From Nitrospirota bacterium (GTDB lineage Bacteria > Nitrospirota > Thermodesulfovibrionia > UBA6902): a DNA stretch of 57,580 bases. The notes under the pieces were generated by a model. It worked only from the letters and a program-made list of their open reading frames with translations. It was not told where the DNA came from and searched no databases. Location: contig JACQXG010000004.1 in NCBI GenBank assembly GCA_016208905.1, positions 1 through 57,580 on the forward strand. The letters are read 5' to 3'. Position 1 is the first letter of the stretch. The number at the start of each line of letters is the position of its first letter. The translations under genes were made by a program, and so were the position numbers. Shown one piece after another: positions 1 to 6,567 of this stretch.

Positions 1-225
1 CCATATGGAACTTACTGGCTGAATCCATCGCTTGCATGGGTCAACTCTGCTGCGCCGATAAGTGTTGGCCAGTATCAGCTGTCCGATTTACCTGTCACTT
101 CGATTTTGAACGCTGCATTGCCTGCGGGGCTCTATCAATTCGTGTTCATTCTTGATGAGAAACCAAACGGGCTGTTAGATGATATGAGCAATGGCAGCAG
201 GGGGATGGTTTATATTACTCCTTAA
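1..225 (+). CDS. C-terminal end of a secreted-type protein (partial)
   Basis: Frame 1 is open from the left edge to a TAA at 223-225, giving 74 residues without a start. The segment is rich in Tyr, Asn, Pro and Gly, and contains LSDLPVTSILNAALPAG and YQFVFILDEKPNGLLDD. That pattern, a short beta-rich C-terminal domain in which an 'accessible by effort' phrase precedes an Asp-rich loop, resembles the ends of secreted or surface beta-sandwich proteins. I cannot assign a family. The gene starts outside the window, so its function and length are unknown. The next gene is on the opposite strand and converges on it with about 60 bases between. Confidence 0.55.
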   Translation, partial: PYGTYWLNPSLAWVNSAAPISVGQYQLSDLPVTSILNAALPAGLYQFVFILDEKPNGLLDDMSNGSRGMVYITP

Positions 226-286
226 TGGATTAAATAATGCAGATGGAGAATCGGCTGTTGAGCGGGCGGAATTTCTTTGATAAAAG

Positions 287-1333
287 TTAGACACGGGGCG
301 GATATTTATTGACAGATTCATGCATCCTCTTATACTCACGTACCTTGTCGAGCATTTTATTTTTTATGCCTTCTTCGAGAAAAGAGGCCTCGAACGAATT
401 TATCGCAAGCTTATATACATCATCCGCGGTCAAATTGAGCGCTTTAGTTATTGCTGAATAATTTTCATTGATATAACCGCCGAAGTATGCCGGATCATCG
501 GAATTTACAGTGACCAAAAGCCCGCGTTCCATCATTTTCCGTAAAGGATGCTCTTCCAAATGGTCTGTTACTTTCAGCCTGAGGTTTGACAGAGGGCAGA
601 CCGTCAAAGGAATTTTTCGACGTATCAGTTCCTCTGTCAGTTTATCGTCATCAAGACAGTGATTACCATGGTCTATCCGGGACACCTTGAGCAGTTCCAA
701 TGCTTCCCGGACATATTCCGCCGGCCCTTCTTCGCCTCCATGCGCTACCGTGAGAAATCCTGCTTCCCGCGCCAGTGCAAAGACTTCCTGAAATTTCGAA
801 GGGGGATTGCCGGTCTCCGCAGAATCCAGTCCCACCGCTATGATACGGTCTCTGTAAGGGAGCGCCTCTTCAAGCGTCTTCATTGCAGAGGCTTCATCAA
901 GGTCTCTGAGAAAGCACATTATCAATCCTGTTGATATGCCGGACCTTTCCCCTGCATCTTCAAGGGCCTTGTGAATACCATTGATTACAGTTGAAAACCT
1001 GATTCCCCGCCCTGTGTGAGTTTGCGGGTCAAAGAATATTTCGCTGTGAAGGACATTTTGTGAAACGGCTTTTTCAAGATATGCCATTGTCAGTTCATAG
1101 AAGTCCTCTTCTTCGGTCAATATTCCGGCCCCTTCATAATAGATGTCAAGGAAGTCCTGAAGATTACCGAAACTGTATGCCTCCCTGATCTCTTCAACAG
1201 ATTTATACGCGATGCGAATATTATTCCTCATGGCAATTTTAAACATTAATTCAGGTTCAAAAGTGCCCTCGATATGGAGATGCAGTTCAGCCTTGGGAAT
1301 ACCTTTTATGAAATCTTCAATAATCATTTCCAT
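287..1333 (-). CDS. Adenine deaminase-type adenosine/adenine deaminase family enzyme
   Basis: This 348-residue amidohydrolase hydrolyses a purine 6-amino group, most likely adenine to hypoxanthine, in cytosolic purine salvage. The zinc-binding HLHIEG is near residue 18, the AHGGEEGP catalytic Glu motif near 195, RIDHG near 218, and NSDDPAYFGG supplies the last metal ligand near 278. The stretch GLDSAETGNPPSKF matches the GLDS-E-x-PPSKF signature that separates bacterial and fungal adenine deaminases of this family from true adenosine deaminases, so adenine is the favoured substrate. Length is normal for the family. The start ATG at 1333 has no clear Shine-Dalgarno sequence, and an alternative ATG lies two codons on. 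It stands alone, converging on the partial gene at the left edge. Substrate choice between adenine, adenosine and methylthioadenosine is inference from motif. Confidence 0.85.
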   Translation of the reverse strand: MEMIIEDFIKGIPKAELHLHIEGTFEPELMFKIAMRNNIRIAYKSVEEIREAYSFGNLQDFLDIYYEGAGILTEEEDFYELTMAYLEKAVSQNVLHSEIFFDPQTHTGRGIRFSTVINGIHKALEDAGERSGISTGLIMCFLRDLDEASAMKTLEEALPYRDRIIAVGLDSAETGNPPSKFQEVFALAREAGFLTVAHGGEEGPAEYVREALELLKVSRIDHGNHCLDDDKLTEELIRRKIPLTVCPLSNLRLKVTDHLEEHPLRKMMERGLLVTVNSDDPAYFGGYINENYSAITKALNLTADDVYKLAINSFEASFLEEGIKNKMLDKVREYKRMHESVNKYPPRV

Positions 1334-1451
1334 TCATTGTAAGATGTCGTAATTCTGCAATCAGGCAGTATAAATTTATACCCTACCTATAGGATAAAAA
1401 TAATGATATACTAAGAAAAATTTTAAGACAACATTTTTGGAGGCGGTCCCT

Positions 1452-1688
1452 ATGGATGAATATGAAAGAGAGATGGAAATAATTGCGTTGCTGTCTAATC
1501 CTGATAATAATTACACCTACATCAAATGTGACAAAGATGTTATTGATCACTTATGTGATAAAACGAATGATCAAAAGCAAATAAAACTTATAGAAGTCGA
1601 GTATTTCAAAGACGCCAGATTAAATGAAGACAAGGCGAACTTCTGCGATAAATGCAACCAGGTGTTTGTCTATAAACCCGGGGAATAG
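1452..1688 (+). CDS. Small acidic protein with a C-terminal CxxC
   Basis: A 78-residue protein starting at ATG 1452, with GGAGG at 1439-1443 well placed before it; an upstream in-frame TTG at 1437 overlaps that ribosome site and is less likely. It is rich in Asp, Glu, Lys and Asn and ends with an [15 protein letters not shown] segment that looks like half a zinc ribbon. Further Cys residues lie at YIKCDKD and DHLCDKT. I do not recognise the family. Its last 22 codons overlap the upstream end of the greB reading frame in another frame, so the two are probably translated from one message. Confidence 0.6.
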   Translation: MDEYEREMEIIALLSNPDNNYTYIKCDKDVIDHLCDKTNDQKQIKLIEVEYFKDARLNEDKANFCDKCNQVFVYKPGE

Positions 1689-2199
1689 TACGGAAACGCG
1701 GAAGTTCGCAAGTAAAACTAATGTCGCCCGGTATATTACCCCTGAGGGTCGAACGCATTTAAGCGAGGAACTCACATATCTCTGGAAGGTGAAGCGTCCC
1801 AAGGTCACACAGGCAGTTGCCGAAGCCGCGGCCATGGGGGACCGTTCAGAGAACGCGGAGTATATTTACGGTAAGAAGCAGTTAAGGGAGATCGATTCCC
1901 GTATGCGGTTTCTCACAAAGAGGCTGGACGAATTGATCGTCGTGGACAGGCCGCCTGATGATACGTCGACAGTATTTTTCGGCGCCTGGGTCGGGCTTGA
2001 GGATTCTGATGGGAACCTGTTTCGGTATCGCATTGTCGGTCCGGACGAATTCGATCTCAAGAGGGGTTTTATCAGCATTGATTCTCCCATGGCAAAGGCG
2101 TTGTTGCGCAAGACCGAGGGTGATGAAATCGTGGTGATCAGACCCAACGGTACAGACGCCTTTGTGGTGACATCAGTCAGCTATGAAGTGCAAACGTAA
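1624..2199 (+). CDS. greB: Transcription elongation factor GreB
   Basis: GreB binds the secondary channel of RNA polymerase and stimulates cleavage of backtracked RNA. The N-terminal coiled coil shows the conserved ITPEG, then [24 protein letters not shown] (acidic tip DRSENAEY), and FLTKRLDEL. The C-terminal FKBP-like domain has [32 protein letters not shown] and GDEIVV. These are GreB rather than GreA signatures. The start is uncertain: ATG 1624 gives 191 residues, about 35 more before ITPEG than in E. coli GreB. The only other in-frame start before the conserved part is TTG 1666. Either start lies inside the preceding small gene, so translation is probably coupled to it. Identity is secure; the N-terminus is not. 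Confidence 0.92.
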   Translation: MKTRRTSAINATRCLSINPGNSTETRKFASKTNVARYITPEGRTHLSEELTYLWKVKRPKVTQAVAEAAAMGDRSENAEYIYGKKQLREIDSRMRFLTKRLDELIVVDRPPDDTSTVFFGAWVGLEDSDGNLFRYRIVGPDEFDLKRGFISIDSPMAKALLRKTEGDEIVVIRPNGTDAFVVTSVSYEVQT

Positions 2200-2302
2200 G
2201 GACTTTGTTGTTCCAAAAAATACGGACGCACATCAAGGCATTCCTGCCAGATGTTTATTGCATTATTCGGATTAATCCAGAAACGCGGGAAAAATGAAAC
2301 TA

Positions 2303-3262
2303 TCAGTCTTTTCTTTTCCCCTCAATACAGATTGTCTCAGGGGTCTTCTTTACAACAATTTTTTTGAAGCCTGTTTCAGAAAGCCACTGTTTGATCTCTT
2401 TGGGACTGTAGCACCGTCCTTTTTCCGTGTTCACGAGCATGTTCACTGAGAATACAGCGCTGTGCTGCGGGGCTGTACGGGCTTCATTGATGGGAAATTC
2501 CTGTACAACTACCCTGCCTCCGGGATTGATGGCTGACATGCACTTTTGCAAAAGCGCGATATTTTCCTTAATTGAAAAGGCATGGAAGATCTGGCTTAAA
2601 AGGATAAGATCATACCCTGCTCCTATACTGTCCGTATGAAAATCTCCGGCAATAAATCTGATCCCCCTGGTCCCATCGCGGCGCGCAACCTTTCTGGCGA
2701 TCGAGATAGTCTCAGGCAGATCAAAGATCGTGGCCTTCACACCCTTCTTTACCATGGCCATTGCATTGGTGCCGGGCCCTCCCCCGAGGTCGAGCATCGT
2801 CTTAACATCATTAAGCCCGATTACTTTTATAAGGCTTTCTGTACGGAGGATCGTGAGGTTATGCATCCCCATGATAAATGCCTCATGGTCGCGCTTGCGC
2901 TTTGCAGGACTGCCGGTTCTGACTACTTCGTCAAGAAGAGAAAACCCCTCCCACATACCTGAGGCATGTCTGACGATATCACCCTGATAGAGGCTGGCGT
3001 CTTTTACAAGATAGCGTGTGCTGACCGGAGCATTACGATATTTCCCGTTCCTGCTTTTGATGATCAGCCCGATGCCTGTAAGCGCGTCAAGCAGTATCTC
3101 CATAGCACGTGCGTCCGTCTCTGTTTTTCCTGCAACCTCCGCAGCTGTTGAGGTTTCTTTCAGACTTTCAAATACTCCAAGGTTATTTGCCGTCAGTATG
3201 ATCCTTGAAGTCATAAATCCTGAATAGAGTCTTCTCAGTCCTATAAGATCTTCATCTGTCAT
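2303..3262 (-). CDS. SAM-dependent O-methyltransferase with winged-helix dimerisation domain
   Basis: A 319-residue enzyme of the hydroxyindole/caffeate O-methyltransferase type (Methyltransf_2 fold). The N-terminal ~90 residues form the winged-helix dimerisation domain. The SAM site follows with LDLGGGPGTNAMAM near residue 160, then IFDLPETI, GDFHTDSIGAGYDLILLSQIFHAF (split motif 4) and INPGGRVVVQEF. Start ATG 3262 is chosen because GGGAGG sits 5-6 bases upstream on this strand; a GTG at 3283 precedes that ribosome site. The substrate cannot be read from the sequence; homologues methylate small aromatics, quinone precursors or bacteriochlorophyll-type tetrapyrroles. It is divergent from greB and followed by no obvious partner. 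Confidence 0.8.
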   Translation of the reverse strand: MTDEDLIGLRRLYSGFMTSRIILTANNLGVFESLKETSTAAEVAGKTETDARAMEILLDALTGIGLIIKSRNGKYRNAPVSTRYLVKDASLYQGDIVRHASGMWEGFSLLDEVVRTGSPAKRKRDHEAFIMGMHNLTILRTESLIKVIGLNDVKTMLDLGGGPGTNAMAMVKKGVKATIFDLPETISIARKVARRDGTRGIRFIAGDFHTDSIGAGYDLILLSQIFHAFSIKENIALLQKCMSAINPGGRVVVQEFPINEARTAPQHSAVFSVNMLVNTEKGRCYSPKEIKQWLSETGFKKIVVKKTPETICIEGKRKD

Positions 3263-3435
3263 TTCAGCCTCCCGGTTACGCACCTCGCGCGTAATTGATT
3301 TTAATTAATCTATGGATCTTAATCAACTGGAGAAGGTCTATCATTGTCACAATCTTCAGGCAGGCATTTAAAGAAATATTTTATCGATAGGATTTGATGC
3401 TGTTTGCAAATTTAAATATCACCCTGCCGGCCGGC

Positions 3436-4347
3436 TCATTTTCTGTGGCGGATGAAAGAGCCGTTCCTGTACTCATCAAACGCGATCCGTAATTCTTCCT
3501 GGGTATTCATGACAATAGGGCCATACCATGCCACTGGCTCGCCAATTGGCTGACCTGAGATCAGGAGGAACCGGACCGGATTGTCTTCTGTTATAACATT
3601 AATCTCATCCCCCTTATCAAAGAGCACGAGAGTTCCATTACTCACAAATGGATCGCGATCAAGGTCAAAGTAGTTTTCACCTACCATTTCATAGGTGAAA
3701 GGATTTTTCTCCTTACAAAAATATCCCTTTCCCTCGATAACATATGCGAATGCGTTGTGTTCATTCTTTGTGTGATGAGTGAATTCTGTTTCCGGCGGAA
3801 CAGAGACATCAAGATATTGAGGGTCAATGACAATATCCTTCACCGGTCCTTCTGTGCCGCCTATCCTGCCGCATATGATTTTTATTCTGACCCCGTTCTT
3901 CTGCTCCACTTCGGGAATCTGTGAGCTCTTTACATCCCTGTATCGGGGGGCCATCATCTTGTGAGTCGCAGGGAGGTTTGCCCAGAGTTGAAACCCGCCC
4001 ATCGAACCCTCTTTATCTCCTTTCGGCATCTCCTGGTGGATGATGCCGCTTCCCGCGGTCATCCACTGGACGTCACCTGATGTTATTACCCCCTTATTGC
4101 CCATGCTGTCACCGTGTTCCACTTTTCCGTTCAACATGTATGTAATGGTCTCGATCCCCCGATGAGGATGCCACGGAAACCCTTTGAGATAATGTTCCGG
4201 GTCATCTGAACGGAAGTCATCGAGCATCAGGAATGGATCGAACATCGGGACTTCACTGAAGCCGAAGGCCCTCCTTAGATGCACGCCTGCGCCTTCGATG
4301 GTGGGTTTGCTTTTTAAGACTTTCTTGATCTTTCTCGTTTTACTCAT
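3436..4347 (-). CDS. Pirin family protein
   Basis: A 303-residue bicupin. The N-terminal cupin has the family signature FDPFLMLDDF, then PHRGIETITYMLNGKVEHGDSMG near residues 62-84, and GDVQWMTAGSGIIHQEMP near 92-109. The His residues in PHRG, EHGD and the Glu in HQEMP are the metal ligands of pirins, some of which act as quercetin 2,3-dioxygenases. The second cupin is at about residues 180-300. Start ATG 4347 is preceded by AGGAGG seven bases upstream. Pirins occur as metal-dependent dioxygenase-like or regulatory proteins in the cytosol; the role here is unknown. It stands divergent from the ArsR-ferredoxin pair. Confidence 0.9.
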   Translation of the reverse strand: MSKTRKIKKVLKSKPTIEGAGVHLRRAFGFSEVPMFDPFLMLDDFRSDDPEHYLKGFPWHPHRGIETITYMLNGKVEHGDSMGNKGVITSGDVQWMTAGSGIIHQEMPKGDKEGSMGGFQLWANLPATHKMMAPRYRDVKSSQIPEVEQKNGVRIKIICGRIGGTEGPVKDIVIDPQYLDVSVPPETEFTHHTKNEHNAFAYVIEGKGYFCKEKNPFTYEMVGENYFDLDRDPFVSNGTLVLFDKGDEINVITEDNPVRFLLISGQPIGEPVAWYGPIVMNTQEELRIAFDEYRNGSFIRHRK

Positions 4348-4512
4348 GGGTCAACCTCCTTCTACCGGATAATTACATTATATCGCATAATTTTTATAAG
4401 ACAATACAGAGAATGATAATCAGCGAGTGGGCCTGCGGAGAAGAAGGGAATCCTTTTGCGCGGGGTAGTATGAGGAACATCTTAACATGGAATAGTGTCT
4501 TGAATGTTCTTC

Positions 4513-4543
4513 TTGACAAATCATATAAACAAATGTTTATATG
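4513..4543 (+). promoter_or_regulatory. Sigma-70 promoter overlapped by a perfect ArsR-type operator
   Basis: TTGACA at 4513-4518 and TTTATA at 4536-4541 are separated by 17 bases, an ideal sigma-70 spacing. The perfect inverted repeat CATATAAACA-AA-TGTTTATATG spans 4522-4543 and covers the spacer and the -10. Winged-helix ArsR/SmtB repressors commonly bind imperfect palindromes of this ATA-rich kind placed over their own promoters. Autoregulation by the adjacent ArsR gene is inferred from position and symmetry. Confidence 0.75.
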
Positions 4544-4576
4544 ATTATATAGAACAAATTGCAAGAATATCCAAAT

Positions 4577-4996
4577 ATGATGAAAACCATGATAGAAATA
4601 TTTAAGCTCTTATCCGACGAGCGGAGGATAAGGATATTGATGCTCCTTGATAAAAAAGAGCTGAGCGTTTGCCAGCTAATGGGCATAACCGGTGCTTCAC
4701 AGCCTCTTGTCTCAAGGAACCTGTCTCTTCTTTACAGGGGCGGCTTCCTCGAAGAAAGAAGGGAAGGCAAGCACAGATTTTACAGTATAAGAAAAGACCT
4801 TTCAAACGACAGAAAGGCCGCGCTTGATTTATTGAGCGGACATCTCAAATTAGATGCGAAATGTAAAGACGATCTTGTGACCCTGAAAGAATGTTCCGTG
4901 TTTCAGAAAAAAGCCGGAAGATGCGACATGAAAACTTTGCAGTCATTTATTAAATGGAAACAGGGGAGGAATAAGAATGTTAAAGCAATTAAATAA
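4577..4996 (+). CDS. ArsR-family winged-helix transcriptional regulator
   Basis: A 139-residue regulator. Residues 8-90 are the winged helix: IEIFKLLSDERRIRILMLL, then VCQLMGITGASQPLVSRNLSLL as recognition helix and FLEERREGKHRFYSI as wing. The tail carries four Cys (CKDD, KEC, GRC) that could sense a metal, metalloid or redox signal, but it lacks the ELCVCDL-type arsenic box; VCQL has one Cys. Start is ambiguous: ATG 4577 fits a transcript starting near 4548, while TTG 4559 would add six residues; neither has a good ribosome site. The downstream polyferredoxin gene overlaps its 3' end by 20 bases, so the two form an operon, presumably self-repressed through the palindrome at 4522-4543. Confidence 0.88.
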   Translation: MMKTMIEIFKLLSDERRIRILMLLDKKELSVCQLMGITGASQPLVSRNLSLLYRGGFLEERREGKHRFYSIRKDLSNDRKAALDLLSGHLKLDAKCKDDLVTLKECSVFQKKAGRCDMKTLQSFIKWKQGRNKNVKAIK

Positions 4997-5642
4997 AAAG
5001 AGGACGAGGCTTCAGAAATATACATCGGGTATATTGCCGCTGGTGATAATCGGGGGATGGCTTTATCCGCCGCTCGGTTTTTCACTTCTGCTCTGTATGT
5101 TCGGGGCCGTAGGCATAGCCTTTTACAGAGGAAGGGCCTGGTGCGACTGGATGTGCCCGCGGGGCAGTTTCTATGATCTGTCTCTTGGAAAGCTCAGCCG
5201 GAAAATGCCGATACCGTCTTTTTTTAAGAGCAATAGCTTCAGAACGGTTATTCTGTCCCTGCTTATTACGGTGCTTGGAATTCAGATCTATTATGCCTGG
5301 GGCGATTCATACGGCATAGGCCGCGCATTTGTTTTAGTGTTAACGGTCACTACTACCATAGGTATTGTTTTGGGAGCGGTTTTTAAACCCAGGGCCTGGT
5401 GTCAAATCTGTCCCATGGGGACGCTGGGAAGCTGGCTGTCAGAGGGCAAAAAGCCTCTTTATGTCAGCGAGCATTGCAAAGACTGCAAACTATGCGCGAA
5501 GGTCTGCCCGATGCAGTTGAAACCATACGATAATAAATCAGGTATGATGACTGACGGAGACTGTATTAAATGTTCGTCCTGTGTGGCTGCTTGTCCTGTT
5601 AAAGCGCTTGGCTTTGAAGAAAAGATAAAAAAGGCTGCTTGA
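4977..5642 (+). CDS. NapH/NosR-type membrane polyferredoxin
   Basis: A 221-residue membrane protein with about four helices: roughly 18-36, 38-52, 82-100 and 112-131. Two membrane-linked motifs, CDWMCPRGSFYDL near residue 56 and CQICPMGTLGSW near 141, are characteristic of the NapH/NosR/CcoG group. Two C-terminal 4Fe-4S clusters follow: CKDCKLCAKVCP near 166 and CIKCSSCVAACP near 199. Such proteins pass quinol electrons to periplasmic or cytosolic redox partners. Start ATG 4977 follows GGGAGG and lies inside the end of the ArsR gene, so translation is coupled. The terminal reductase is not encoded here, so the role (metalloid, nitrogen or sulfur redox) is open. Confidence 0.85.
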   Translation: MLKQLNKKRTRLQKYTSGILPLVIIGGWLYPPLGFSLLLCMFGAVGIAFYRGRAWCDWMCPRGSFYDLSLGKLSRKMPIPSFFKSNSFRTVILSLLITVLGIQIYYAWGDSYGIGRAFVLVLTVTTTIGIVLGAVFKPRAWCQICPMGTLGSWLSEGKKPLYVSEHCKDCKLCAKVCPMQLKPYDNKSGMMTDGDCIKCSSCVAACPVKALGFEEKIKKAA

Positions 5643-5701
5643 GGAATTCATAACGCTGCAAAATGAACTGCTTCAGCAGAGCTGCAAAGGAATTCTGTTG
5701 A

Positions 5702-6430
5702 TTATTTGTTGATTTCAGCCAGCAGTTTGCCGGCAATCTGAGGGTCTATGCCTTTTAGTATCTCATATTCCTTTAGGGCTGATTCCCTGTCGTTTAACCG
5801 AAGACTGGAAATTGCAATATTGTAATGAGCGCCAGCAGAATCAGGGGTGCGGTCCAAAACTCTTTTAAACATCTCTATCGCTTCTTTATGTTTGCCCAAT
5901 TCCCCATACGCTATACCCAGATTCAGAAATGTATCTGCATCGAGAGGATTTATTTTAATAGCATGCTCATATGCTTCCGCCGCTTCTTTATGCATTTCCA
6001 GTTTTCCGTATGCGAGGCCCATATTATAATATGCGTCCGGTTCCTTCGGGTTAATACTAATTTCGTTTTTGTAGGCCTCTATCGCTTCTTTATACATTCC
6101 TAATTTCCCATACGCGACACCGAGGTTGTAACTGGAATAAATATCGCGGGGATTGATTTTGATTACATTTTTATACGCCTCTATGGCCTCTTCATACCTG
6201 CCTGATTCATCAAAGGCAACGCCTAGACGATAATAAGCTTCAGTGTTTTTGGGATGCTTTTTTATTTCCTCCTTCAGATGTGCAATATATTTATCGAAGT
6301 CCTTAAGGTGATTCTGAGGATCAGCAGGCAGTATGACAGGGGACAGCAGTATGAGTAATACTAAAAAGCATGGAACTGTTTTATGATTGATAACATCAGA
6401 TATTGCCAAAGGTCTTTTTTTAGCAGGCAC
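5702..6430 (-). CDS. Exported TPR-repeat protein
   Basis: A 242-residue protein with a signal-like hydrophobic segment at about residues 19-36 (VPCFLVLLILLSPVILPA), then a chain of five 34-residue tetratricopeptide repeats from about residue 62 to 232. Repeats show the W/Y-x2-LG-x2-Y/A-x-G consensus (AYYRLGVAFDESGRYEEAIEAY, SYNLGVAYGKLGMYKEAIEAY, and so on). It is probably a periplasmic or lipid-anchored scaffold; no enzymatic domain is present. The start is a GTG at 6430 with no clear ribosome site, and an internal start is possible. It converges on the ArsR-polyferredoxin operon, with no partner gene to define its job. Confidence 0.75.
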   Translation of the reverse strand: MPAKKRPLAISDVINHKTVPCFLVLLILLSPVILPADPQNHLKDFDKYIAHLKEEIKKHPKNTEAYYRLGVAFDESGRYEEAIEAYKNVIKINPRDIYSSYNLGVAYGKLGMYKEAIEAYKNEISINPKEPDAYYNMGLAYGKLEMHKEAAEAYEHAIKINPLDADTFLNLGIAYGELGKHKEAIEMFKRVLDRTPDSAGAHYNIAISSLRLNDRESALKEYEILKGIDPQIAGKLLAEINK

Positions 6431-6515
6431 AAGTCAACTATAACAGAAAACGGGACCAAAAAAATATGCATGATTAATTCTGATTTTTCAGGAGGGTGTT
6501 TCACAGGAAGAAGTT

Positions 6516-6550
6516 AAAAAAAGAGCGCCGGGGAATGTTCCACGGCGCTC
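6516..6550 (-). terminator. Rho-independent terminator of ppdK
   Basis: Read on the minus strand, an 8-bp perfect GC stem (GAGCGCCG with CGGCGCTC, 6543-6550 and 6523-6530) and a 12-base loop are followed directly by seven T (6522-6516). It begins 17 bases after the ppdK stop. Confidence 0.9.
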
Positions 6551-6567
6551 TCTCATATATAACTCTG

